Origin: Pseudomonadota bacterium
Lineage (GTDB): Bacteria; Desulfobacterota; Syntrophia; Syntrophales; UBA8958
DNA: 38,017 nt
Direction of reading: 5' to 3'
Assembly (NCBI GenBank): GCA_030057915.1
Contig: JASGUC010000010.1
Coordinates: 1 to 38,017 of the forward strand
The number at the start of each line of letters is the position of its first letter. Within the stretch, counting starts at the first letter, position 1. Under the pieces are notes generated by a model. The model worked only from the letters and a program-made list of their open reading frames with translations. It searched no databases and was not told the origin of the DNA. A program made the position numbers and the translations under genes. Below are positions 16,760 through 23,803 of this stretch, in pieces.

Positions 16760-17752
16760 CTATTCCCTGGCGCCGATCATCAGCCATTCTTTCTGTCTGA
16801 GTTTCAGCATCTTTTGCATGCCGCCGTTTTTCTCGATGTACTCGTAGTGATCCTTACAACTGTAGATGTTCTTGTCGAGGAACTTCTTGAATTCCTCGGG
16901 ATCGTTTTCCACCTTCAGCCATTCCCGTAAGTGATCTTCATCGGAGAAGTACTCGGCGTACATGTTGCCGGGATAGCTTCCATAAGGCTGCTCGATGACG
17001 GCGTCAACGCACCAGTAGGGGATGAATGTCGAAGTGGGGTCGCGACGGATCTCGTCGGTGGGGATCAGCCTTTCGCAGGTCACGATGAGCTTCTTGGATG
17101 AACGGGCCAGATCGTAATCGGACATGAGGATGCCCTTGGTCCGGCAGTTGCCGTAGATGTCCGCCTCGTGGACATGGATAACCGCCACGTCGGAGAACAG
17201 CGCCGGCACCAGGGCGTACTTCGTGCCGGTGAACGGACAGTTGATCATCTTGGCGCCGCTGAATTTGAAGGTATCCGTCCCCATCATGTTGCGGATGGGA
17301 TGGAACGACACGCCGGCGCAGGCGGCCTTGAAGCGAACGGACAGCGTATAGTTCGTCCACTCGCTGACTTCCACCTCGCCGCTTTCCATGTACTTCCTTG
17401 CGTTGGGGGAGAGCCCCCGGGCTTCGAGACCCACGATGTACGCGATGTCGCAGCGATTGAAACACTTCCCCGCGCAGAGGATCTGGAAGTCGTGGGTCGC
17501 CGTGTGACCGGCCAGACCCAGGTTCTTCTTTCCCTGCCGCACGATCTCGTGAAGAATCGCCGCAGGAATCCTGTTCGCGCCGAAACCGCCGATCGAAAGG
17601 TAATCCCCGTCTTTGACAAGTCTCTCGACCGCTTCCTTGACGGTCGTCAGCTTGCTCTCCAGTTTGCGGCTCTTCTGCCTGAAAAACTCTCGGGCCTTGT
17701 CCGCATCGGGATCCGTAAAGATCCTGCCGACTCCTTGTGCAATAACGTCCAC
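16760..17752 (-). CDS. CoA-transferase subunit A (glutaconate type)
   Basis: A 330-aa alpha subunit of the same class I CoA-transferase. It shows LVKDGDYLSIGGFGANRIP (glycine loop), AGHTATHDFQIL, NMMGTDTFKFSGAKM, VHVHEADIYGN and MSDYDLARSSKKLIVTCE, in the order seen in glutaconate CoA-transferase A. Start is GTG 17752 with AAGGAGG nine bases before. It is the promoter-proximal gene of a two-gene operon ended by the hairpin at 15821-15848. In a syntroph this enzyme could activate glutaconate, acetoacetate or methylglutaconate at the expense of acetyl-CoA, linking it to the acyl-CoA genes at 23-27 kb. The promoter is not clear in the upstream 180 bases. Confidence 0.87.
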   Translation of the reverse strand: MDVIAQGVGRIFTDPDADKAREFFRQKSRKLESKLTTVKEAVERLVKDGDYLSIGGFGANRIPAAILHEIVRQGKKNLGLAGHTATHDFQILCAGKCFNRCDIAYIVGLEARGLSPNARKYMESGEVEVSEWTNYTLSVRFKAACAGVSFHPIRNMMGTDTFKFSGAKMINCPFTGTKYALVPALFSDVAVIHVHEADIYGNCRTKGILMSDYDLARSSKKLIVTCERLIPTDEIRRDPTSTFIPYWCVDAVIEQPYGSYPGNMYAEYFSDEDHLREWLKVENDPEEFKKFLDKNIYSCKDHYEYIEKNGGMQKMLKLRQKEWLMIGARE

Positions 17753-17933
17753 TGAACCTACCTCCTTCTCTTTAATTATGTTACGTTCAATCTGCCTATG
17801 CCTATACGCCTGTACGGTTCGTAAGCATTCTACATGAATTTAAAGTAATCAAGGGGTTATAGCGACTGCGATGCAACGGGGGACATTTAGCACAAGAAGC
17901 TGTGGGAAGCAAGGAAAATATGCGCTTTTTCGG

Positions 17934-18401
17934 TCAACGATGTTTCCTTGCCAGGGCGGCCCGCAGTTTCTCTCCCAGCGATCCGGCAACCGGGGACCCC
18001 TTCCCTTCCGTGCGATCCTGATAGACCAATTCCGCCTCGCGGGCCGCGGCGGCGCCGTCGAGATAATCGCCCAGAACCTCGCGGCTGTGGGCGTTTTCAT
18101 GACAATAAACGCAGAGATTCTCCCAGTTGCTGCCGTCGGGAGGGTTGTTGTGATGATTGCCGTCCTTGTGATGAACCGTCAGGAGACGGCGATTGACTCC
18201 GGAGAATTCCCGGCCGCAGTGGGCACACACCAGACCGTGGATGGCCAGGGAGCGCTCCCGGTAATCCTCGCCCGGGGGCTTCCGCTCGGCGGCCTTCATC
18301 TCCCGAACCACCTCTTCAGGGGGCCGCGAGGGCCCGGCAGCGGGCTTCCGTGCGATCATCCGGACGCGCCCGCCCTTGCCGTCGAAGGTCATTTTCCCCA
18401 T
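17934..18401 (-). CDS. HNH endonuclease-fold protein (YajD-like)
   Basis: A 155-aa protein with a central HNH domain: CAHCGREF, then LLTVHHKDGNHHNNPPDGSN, then ENLCVYCHENAHS. The two CxxC pairs hold structural zinc, the double His in VHHKDGN gives the catalytic His, and NLCVYCH the closing His. This order matches the YajD group of small chromosomal HNH proteins, whose cellular role is unsettled. N- and C-terminal extensions are charged and without clear domains. It sits 12 bases after the DUF948 gene, with AGGAG before the start, so it is probably the last gene of a YtxH-DUF948-HNH operon. Not obviously linked to phage or mobile elements. Confidence 0.85.
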   Translation of the reverse strand: MGKMTFDGKGGRVRMIARKPAAGPSRPPEEVVREMKAAERKPPGEDYRERSLAIHGLVCAHCGREFSGVNRRLLTVHHKDGNHHNNPPDGSNWENLCVYCHENAHSREVLGDYLDGAAAAREAELVYQDRTEGKGSPVAGSLGEKLRAALARKHR

Positions 18402-18413
18402 TGCCCGGTTCTC

Positions 18414-18815
18414 CTATTGTTTTATCCGCCCACGGGGAGCGGAATAGACGTCCAGAAAGACCCGGATCCCCTTCATGATAGCGCCGGCATTCCTGAGGAA
18501 AACAAAAACGGGGAGGCGGAGCCCCAGCCGGAGCGTCGTCTCCACCTCCTTGAGCAACTCGGTCAGGGCCCGCGCCCTCCTCGCGACGCCCGCGGCCGCG
18601 GCTACCTGTTCGTTGACGGCATGGACCGTCAGCTTCATCTTCTCCGCCGCCTCGTCGAGGTTTTGCAGGATGCCGGGCAGCCGTTGTTGGAGCATCTCCT
18701 GGGACGCCTGCAGGCCTTTCACCAATTTCCGCGCCTGATAGAGCAACGGGGCGGTAAAGGCCGCCATGAGAAAAACGGCCATGCTGAGGAACAGCAGGCT
18801 GAGTTCTACATACAT
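18414..18815 (-). CDS. DUF948-type membrane protein
   Basis: A 133-aa protein starting MYVELSLLFLSMAVFLMAAF, a single N-terminal transmembrane helix, followed by a long amphipathic coiled-coil region to about residue 95. The tail is basic. This is the layout of DUF948 general-stress-type proteins, which often pair with YtxH proteins as here. A start at 18842 (MFDTEARID...) also has a ribosome site (GGAGG, five bases); I prefer 18815 because it places the helix at the very N-terminus, as in the family. Function is unknown; an envelope scaffold or stress role is generally supposed. Confidence 0.7.
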   Translation of the reverse strand: MYVELSLLFLSMAVFLMAAFTAPLLYQARKLVKGLQASQEMLQQRLPGILQNLDEAAEKMKLTVHAVNEQVAAAAGVARRARALTELLKEVETTLRLGLRLPVFVFLRNAGAIMKGIRVFLDVYSAPRGRIKQ

Positions 18816-18983
18816 GTCAATCCTCGCCTCCGTATCAAACATGAAACCTCCATGACGGTATCCCGTCACAAAGGGGGACGAAAATGATCTCCGATTCCGG
18901 CTTGCGCCCACATGACGACCGGGCGCGGGAAAGGGGATTTTTCAAAGGTCTCGAGGCAGTGAAGGTCCCGGGGCCGGTCCTCC

Positions 18984-19358
18984 TCAGGCCGACTTTTCCT
19001 CCTTGTAGGCCTCCACCCCGGCGTCGATGGCCCTCTTGAGCCGGCTCTTGTTGTCCTCCAGGCTCTCCTTTCCCTTCTCCACCATGACCCCCGCCTTGGC
19101 CTCCAGCTCTCCCACCTTCTCCCGGGCCGTTTCTTCGAGCTTCTTCAGCCGGCTGACGGCGGTTTCATAGGTCTTCTTGCTTTTTTCCAGGGCCTGTTCG
19201 TATTCTTCCTTGGCCTTGGCAACCAGCTCCTCGGCCTTGCGACCGATGTCCTCCCTGGTTTCCCGGCCGCTCTTGGGGGCGTAGAGTATCCCCACCACCG
19301 CGCCTATCACCCCGCCGATAAGCAAGCCTTTCAAGAAATCTCCTGCTCGTTCCGACAT
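18984..19358 (-). CDS. YtxH-domain protein
   Basis: A 124-aa protein with the YtxH (Gas-vesicle-protein-like) signature: a short hydrophobic segment FLKGLLIGGVIGAVVGILYAP (8-28), then KSGRETRED. A long charged coiled coil of Lys/Glu-rich heptads runs to the C-terminus. It is predicted to be membrane-associated with the helix in the cytoplasm. AGGAGG lies six bases before the start. It is upstream of and co-directional with the DUF948 gene, a common pairing. Homologues are induced by general stress in Gram-positive bacteria; no specific activity is known. Confidence 0.85.
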   Translation of the reverse strand: MSERAGDFLKGLLIGGVIGAVVGILYAPKSGRETREDIGRKAEELVAKAKEEYEQALEKSKKTYETAVSRLKKLEETAREKVGELEAKAGVMVEKGKESLEDNKSRLKRAIDAGVEAYKEEKSA

Positions 19359-19431
19359 AGCTCACCTCCTATTTTTCCTTTATTAGTAAGCAATCGGCAC
19401 ACCGCTGTCAAGGCTTTTAAGAGACAAAAAA

Positions 19432-19462
19432 AACCGGACCCTCGCGAGACGACGATCCGGTT
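19432..19462 (-). terminator. Terminator after the Ala/Pro-rich lipoprotein gene
   Basis: AACCGGA (19432-19438) pairs with TCCGGTT (19456-19462), and on the minus strand a run of eight T residues follows. It separates the lipoprotein transcript from the YtxH operon. Confidence 0.85.
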
Positions 19463-19487
19463 TTCCGGTTGAACTGTTGATTCTATA

Positions 19488-19772
19488 CTACTTTGCCGCT
19501 GGTGCCGCGGGTGCCGGGGCTGCCGGGGCCGCGGGGGCCGCACCTGGGGCTGCCGGAGCCGCGCCGGGGGCTGCCGGGGCCGCACCGGGGGCTGCCGGGG
19601 CCGCGCCTGGGGCTGCCGGGGCCGCGCCGGGGGCCGCCGGAGCGGGAGCGGGGGCTGCGGTCTTGGCCGGTTCAGCCGGTTTCTGCTCTTCCGCCTTCTT
19701 GCAACCAACTACCGCGAAAGAAAACGTCACAACCAAAAGCAGCGAAAGAATGATAGCGAATGCCTTCTTCAT
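19488..19772 (-). CDS. Small Ala/Pro-rich lipoprotein
   Basis: A 94-aa protein. Residues 1-23 are a signal peptide with a lipobox ending VVGC (Cys24 would be lipidated), followed by KKAEEQKPAEPAKTA. The rest is a low-complexity Ala/Pro/Gly stalk containing five copies of the 7-residue unit APAAPGA. There is no folded domain. It probably spaces or anchors in the outer-membrane or periplasmic face; the Lys/Glu segment after the Cys resembles other small lipoproteins. Start supported by AGGAGG ten bases upstream. Own terminator follows. No function can be assigned. Confidence 0.8.
   Translation of the reverse strand: MKKAFAIILSLLLVVTFSFAVVGCKKAEEQKPAEPAKTAAPAPAPAAPGAAPAAPGAAPAAPGAAPAAPGAAPAAPGAAPAAPAAPAPAAPAAK
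19540..19644 (-). repeat. Five tandem 21-bp repeats in the lipoprotein gene
   Basis: Five adjacent 21-bp units, each beginning GCNCC(T/G)GGGG on the plus strand, encode the APAAPGA repeats. Units differ at only a few bases, so copy number can change by slippage while the frame is kept. This is a candidate variable-number repeat altering the length of the lipoprotein stalk. Confidence 0.8.
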
Positions 19773-19862
19773 TAAAGCGTCACCTCCTTTCCAATGATTT
19801 CATTGCTATACGACGAGTCTTATCGCATCGAGCGATGTGAGACCATACGCCTTTTTTTTACC

Positions 19863-19891
19863 TTGTCAAGATAAATTTAACATTATATAAG
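19863..19891 (+). promoter_or_regulatory. Sigma-70-type promoter of the HyuA-HDAC operon
   Basis: TTGTCA (19863-19868) and TATAAG (19886-19891) are separated by 17 bases, each matching the consensus in five of six positions. Transcription would begin near 19898, which rules out a TTG start at 19894 and supports translation from ATG 19927. Confidence 0.7.
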
Positions 19892-19926
19892 GTTTGGCAA
19901 ATTCGAGGCCCGAAGCCGGAGGAATC

Positions 19927-21600
19927 ATGATTTTAGGCATTGACGTGGGCGGAACGCATACGGATGCGGTTCTGATCGAAGGATTCAAAATCAGGAAGAA
20001 GGCCAAGATTCCTACCGACGCGGCCCATCTACTGAACTCCCTGCTCCAGGTGGCGACGGAGATCCTCGCCGGAGAGGATCCAGGGAAGCTGCAACGGGTG
20101 GTCCTCAGCACCACCCTATCCACCAACGCCATTGTCCAGGACAAGGTGGAACGGGTGGGGATGGTGGTCGCCGGCGGTCCCGGACTGTCTCCGGAACTCC
20201 TTCCCCGGATTCCCCACACCTTTCATGTCGCCGGGTACGTCAACCACCGGGGCGAAATCATCGCCGAGATCGACCGGGAGGAGATCGCGGCGGTGGGGGA
20301 AAAGCTCCGGCGGGAGGGGATCGGGCGCCTGGGCATCGTGGGCAAATTCTCCACCCGCAACCCCGCCCAGGAGGAGCAGGCGGCCGCTATCCTGTCGAAG
20401 GATTTCGGTCACGCATCCTTGGGGCACCGCATGTCGGGGCGTCTGAATTTCCGCCGCCGCATCGAGACCGCCTACCTCAACAGCGCCGTCTGGGATATCC
20501 ACCAGCGTTTCGTAACCGATGTCCTTCAGTTCGTGCGGGGCCAGGGCATCGAAGCCCCCATCTATATCCTCAAGGCCGACGGGGGAACCTTCGACCTGGC
20601 CGGATCGGCGGATTACCCCGTCCAGACCATCCTCTCCGGGCCCGCGGCCAGCATCATGGGCATCCTCGGCATGACCAAATACGACGACGACGCGGTGGCG
20701 CTGGACATCGGGGGCACCACCACGGATATCGCCGTCTTTGCCGACGGCGCGCCGCTGCTGGAAAACCTCGGCGTCACCATCGAGGGTCACAAGACCCTGA
20801 TCCGGGGATTGCGGACCCGATCCATAGGCCTGGGCGGCGACAGCGCGGTGCGCTACGAAGAGGGCCAACTGCGCGTGGGTCCCCAACGGGAAGGACCGGC
20901 GGCGGCCCTGGGCGGCCCCCTCCCCACGGTCACCGACGCCATGATCGTCCTGAAGCGGACCGCCCTCGGGGACGAGAATCTGGCCGCCGCCGCCCTGGCC
21001 CCCCTGGCGGAGCGGATGGGCCGGTCCGTCGCCGACACGGCGGAGATCATCTTCGCCGAGGCCTGCGGGAAGATCGCCGGGGCGGTGCGCTCGTTCGTCG
21101 AGGAGATCAACAACGAACCCGTTTATACCATCCACGAGATGCTGGAGGGAAAGGTCATCGCGCCGAAGATCCTCCACGTCATGGGAGGGCCGGCGCTGGC
21201 CATGGCGGACCCCCTGGGCGAAATGCTCGCCTGCCGTCCCGTCATCCCCCCGCACTCCGAGGTAGCCAACGCCGTGGGCGCCGCCCTGGCCCGCACCACG
21301 GCGGAGGTGTCCATCCTTGCCGACACGGAGCGCCGGCGGCTCACCATCGGCGAAGAGGGGACGCAGATGGAGATCCCCTCGCGCTATACCATGGCGCAGG
21401 CCATCGCGGTGGGGGAGGAGAAACTACGGGAAAAGGCCCTGGCCATGGGCGCCCGCAAGGAGGATCTGGAGATCGAAGTGGTGGAAAGCCAGGAATTCAA
21501 CATGGTCCGGGATATGTACATGGCGGGGAAGAATATCCGGGTCAAGGTTCAAATCAAGCCGGGGCTGATCTCCGGCTTCGCCCGGGGACAATCCCTGTGA
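19927..21600 (+). CDS. Hydantoinase/oxoprolinase family protein (HyuA-like)
   Basis: A 557-aa protein of the HyuA/acetone-carboxylase-beta/5-oxoprolinase superfamily of ATP-dependent enzymes. MILGIDVGGTHTDAVLI is the first ASKHA phosphate loop. LSTTLSTNAIV is the Hydant_A_N block, YILKADGGTFDL and SGPAASIMGI lie in the middle, and VALDIGGTTTDIAVF is the second phosphate loop. It is shorter than stand-alone N-methylhydantoinase A (about 680-700 aa), and no HyuB partner is adjacent, so the substrate is open; ring opening or substrate phosphorylation is the general chemistry. Start ATG 19927 has GGAGG five bases before. It is first in an operon with the HDAC-like and CMD-like genes. Confidence 0.82.
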   Translation: MILGIDVGGTHTDAVLIEGFKIRKKAKIPTDAAHLLNSLLQVATEILAGEDPGKLQRVVLSTTLSTNAIVQDKVERVGMVVAGGPGLSPELLPRIPHTFHVAGYVNHRGEIIAEIDREEIAAVGEKLRREGIGRLGIVGKFSTRNPAQEEQAAAILSKDFGHASLGHRMSGRLNFRRRIETAYLNSAVWDIHQRFVTDVLQFVRGQGIEAPIYILKADGGTFDLAGSADYPVQTILSGPAASIMGILGMTKYDDDAVALDIGGTTTDIAVFADGAPLLENLGVTIEGHKTLIRGLRTRSIGLGGDSAVRYEEGQLRVGPQREGPAAALGGPLPTVTDAMIVLKRTALGDENLAAAALAPLAERMGRSVADTAEIIFAEACGKIAGAVRSFVEEINNEPVYTIHEMLEGKVIAPKILHVMGGPALAMADPLGEMLACRPVIPPHSEVANAVGAALARTTAEVSILADTERRRLTIGEEGTQMEIPSRYTMAQAIAVGEEKLREKALAMGARKEDLEIEVVESQEFNMVRDMYMAGKNIRVKVQIKPGLISGFARGQSL

Positions 21601-21610
21601 GGTAACGAGA

Positions 21611-22930
21611 ATGGCATCCAAGGACAACAAGCGACGACGCACGGGGCTTATCTTTTTCCCCGCCTTTGACTGGGCCATATCGCCCTCCCATCCGGAGAGG
21701 GAGGAAAGGCTCCTCTACACCCAGGATCAGGTCTTCGAGGAGGGACTCCTCGATTTCGACAACATCCACGAATTCAAGCCCGGGCTGGCCACGACGGCGG
21801 ACATCGACCGGATCCACATCTGCGTCCCCGAGGCAAGGAGCGTCGTCACGGAATCCCACCTCATCTCCGCCGGGGGGGCTATCACGGCGGCCCAAAAGGT
21901 CCTCTCCGGGGAGGTGGACAACGCCTTCGCCCTGGTCCGGCCGCCGGGGCATCACGCCATGCGGATCGTCCACGGCGCCCGGGGCTTCTGTAACGTCAAC
22001 ATCGAGGCGATCATGGTGGAGTACATCCGGAAGCACTACGGGCCCAAACGGATAGCCATCGTCGATACGGACTGCCATCACGGCGACGGGACCCAGGATA
22101 TCTACTGGCACGATCCCGACACCCTCTGCATCTCCATCCATCAGGACGGGCGGACCCTCTATCCGGGATCGGGATTCCCCGAGGAGTTCGGCGGGCCAAA
22201 CGCCCTGGGGATGACGATCAACATCCCCCTGCCGCCCCGAACCTCCGACGAGGGGTTCCTCTACGTCCTGGAAGAGGCGATCATGCCCATCCTCGCGGAA
22301 TACAAGCCGGATCTCGTCATCAACTCCGCGGGGCAGGACAATCATTACACTGACCCCATCACCAACATGCGCTTCTCCGCCCAGGGCTACGCCCGGCTCA
22401 ACGAGATCCTGGCGCCGGACATCGCGGTTCTGGAAGGGGGGTATTCCATCGAGAAGGCCCTTCCCTACGTAAACCTGGGGATCATCCTGGCCATGGCCGG
22501 CCTGGATTACAGCTCCGTCCGGGAGCCGGATTATCACGCCGAGGCCCTGCGGCAAAACGACCAAATCACCCGGCATATCGAAACTACCGTCGGGCAGGTG
22601 ATGCAACTCTGGAAGAAACGCCGGGAAATAAAAAAAACCCTGGTCGGCGACGCCCGGTACGTCAAGCGGAACAAGCGCGTTTACTACGACACGGACGGCA
22701 TCTCGGAACAGCAGGAAGAAACGGTCCGGATCTGCGACGATTGCGGCGGCCTGGTGATGATCGACTCTTTCGCCGACACGGGCCGGCGCATCTTTGCCGT
22801 CATCGTCCCCGGCCAGAGCTGCCCCGTCTGCCGCCAGGAGGGGGAGGCCTTCTTCGACCGCATGGAGAAGGGGCGGTATCGCCATATCTATTTTCAGGAC
22901 CGGGACCGAGACATCTATATCGCCAAGTGA
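21611..22930 (+). CDS. Histone-deacetylase-family deacylase with zinc-ribbon tail
   Basis: A 439-aa class II-like HDAC/acetoin-utilisation superfamily protein, a zinc amidohydrolase that removes acyl groups from lysine or polyamines. RPPGHHA carries His114/His115. Asp154 and His156 in VDTDCHHGDGTQ, and Asp243 in SAGQDNHYTDP, are the zinc ligands. LEGGYS supplies the transition-state Tyr278. All catalytic residues are therefore intact. Beyond the ~320-aa catalytic core is an extra ~85-residue domain with CDDC (375-378) and CPVC (404-407), a zinc ribbon not usual in acetoin-utilisation proteins. It is ten bases after the HyuA-like gene. Among acyl-CoA genes it could reverse non-enzymatic lysine acylation; this is inference. 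Confidence 0.87.
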   Translation: MASKDNKRRRTGLIFFPAFDWAISPSHPEREERLLYTQDQVFEEGLLDFDNIHEFKPGLATTADIDRIHICVPEARSVVTESHLISAGGAITAAQKVLSGEVDNAFALVRPPGHHAMRIVHGARGFCNVNIEAIMVEYIRKHYGPKRIAIVDTDCHHGDGTQDIYWHDPDTLCISIHQDGRTLYPGSGFPEEFGGPNALGMTINIPLPPRTSDEGFLYVLEEAIMPILAEYKPDLVINSAGQDNHYTDPITNMRFSAQGYARLNEILAPDIAVLEGGYSIEKALPYVNLGIILAMAGLDYSSVREPDYHAEALRQNDQITRHIETTVGQVMQLWKKRREIKKTLVGDARYVKRNKRVYYDTDGISEQQEETVRICDDCGGLVMIDSFADTGRRIFAVIVPGQSCPVCRQEGEAFFDRMEKGRYRHIYFQDRDRDIYIAK

Positions 22931-22972
22931 AAGCACCAAAAACTATAATAATGAGAGAGGAGCAGTTTTATC

Positions 22973-23365
22973 ATGTCCGACGAGATCGTGAAGAGAACCC
23001 AGGAAACGGCCAAAACCCTGTTCGGCAAAGGGGTCAAGATGGACCCCCCCTACCTGATGTGGCGGGAATTCGACAAGGATCTGGCCAACGAGTTTTCGAA
23101 ATTCATCACCGGGAATCTCTATTCCCGTAAGGTGCTGACCCTGCCGGAGCGGCAGTACGCGGCCTGCGCCATCCTGGCGGCCACGCGGGCGACGGAGGAG
23201 CTGAAGTTGCATGTCAACGCGGCCCTGAACGTGGGTTGCGACCCCAGGAAGCTGACGGAGATATTTTTCCAGGTGGCGACCTACGCGGGGATGCCGGCGG
23301 TCAACGAGGCCCTGGAGGTTTATCGGGAGGTACTGAAGGAGCGCGGGGAGTGGCCGATTAAGTAG
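22973..23365 (+). CDS. Carboxymuconolactone-decarboxylase-like (AhpD fold) protein
   Basis: A 130-aa all-helical protein of the CMD/AhpD superfamily. The conserved block EELKLHVNAALNVGCDPRKL has the Glu and His of the decarboxylase subgroup but lacks the CxxC of AhpD peroxidases, so a thiol-peroxidase role is unlikely. YPEFDKDLANEF-like N-terminal helices precede it. AGGAG lies ten bases before the start. It is last in the HyuA-HDAC operon and is followed by a strong bidirectional terminator. Members near acyl-CoA genes are common, but their substrates are mostly unknown. Confidence 0.82.
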   Translation: MSDEIVKRTQETAKTLFGKGVKMDPPYLMWREFDKDLANEFSKFITGNLYSRKVLTLPERQYAACAILAATRATEELKLHVNAALNVGCDPRKLTEIFFQVATYAGMPAVNEALEVYREVLKERGEWPIK

Positions 23366-23386
23366 CGCCACGAAACAATGAGACAA

Positions 23387-23434
23387 AAAACGCCGAACCG
23401 GCATGCCCGCCTGGGACATGCCGATTCGGCGTTT
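23387..23434. terminator. Bidirectional terminator between convergent operons
   Basis: An almost perfect ~18-bp stem (AAAACGCCGAA-CGGCATG with CATGCCG-TTCGGCGTTTT), with one internal mismatch and an 11-base loop. A-tracts on the left and T-tracts on the right let it work for both the plus-strand CMD gene and the minus-strand biotin-carrier gene. Confidence 0.9.
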
Positions 23435-23462
23435 TCTGTTTTACCGTTGCCGTCTTCCGATA

Positions 23463-23678
23463 TTATTCGAGCACCAGGAGCACCTGGTTGGTGTCCACCT
23501 TGTCCTTCTCTTCCACCTTGATCTCGGCGACCTTGCCGTCCTGCGGGGCCACGATGGGGTTCTCCATCTTCATCGCTTCCAGAATGATGACCTCTTCATC
23601 GGCCTTCACTTCATCGCCTACCGAAACCAGTATCTCGGCAATCGTTCCCGGCATGGGGGCTACGATATCTACTGCCAT
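23463..23678 (-). CDS. Biotin carboxyl carrier protein (biotinyl domain only)
   Basis: A 71-aa protein consisting of a single biotin/lipoyl-attachment beta-barrel. EAMKMEN holds the biotinylated Lys, and VSVGDEVKADEEV and VAPQDGKVAEIKV are the flanking half-repeats. It lacks the Pro/Ala-rich linker of AccB-type carriers, like the free carriers of decarboxylase and MCC-type complexes. It would shuttle CO2 to or from the MCC-beta-like carboxyltransferase encoded upstream in the same minus-strand cluster. GGAGG ribosome site present. No biotin carboxylase gene is in the window. Confidence 0.9.
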   Translation of the reverse strand: MAVDIVAPMPGTIAEILVSVGDEVKADEEVIILEAMKMENPIVAPQDGKVAEIKVEEKDKVDTNQVLLVLE

Positions 23679-23755
23679 TTGCTCAACCTCCTCAATGTTT
23701 ATTTATAGTCTCCACGGGCCTTTTCATCCCGCCATGTTGACGTCTGTTGGTTTCG

Positions 23756-23784
23756 AATCGAGGGGAGCTTACGCTCCCCCGATT
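23756..23784 (-). other. Strong intercistronic hairpin
   Basis: AATCG-A-GGGGAGC (23756-23768) pairs with GCTCCCC-CGATT (23773-23784) through a tetraloop with one bulged A, lying between the HMG-CoA-lyase-like and biotin-carrier genes. No T-run follows on the minus strand, so it may trim or stabilise the mRNA and set different levels of the two proteins rather than end transcription. Confidence 0.65.
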
Positions 23785-23803
23785 CTACCGTCAATTCGAT
23801 TTG

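Noticed and set aside
15969..17752. AibAB-like decarboxylase instead of a CoA-transferase
   Set aside because: The catalytic Glu (ILFEAGG) is retained in subunit B, which favours transferase chemistry.
20116..21255. 379-codon minus-strand open frame opposite the HyuA-like gene
   Set aside because: Low-quality composition (His/Gly/Asp/Arg-rich), no family motif, and fully opposite a well-supported gene.
21554..22939. 461-codon minus-strand open frame opposite the HDAC-like gene
   Set aside because: An antisense shadow; the plus strand holds all HDAC catalytic motifs.
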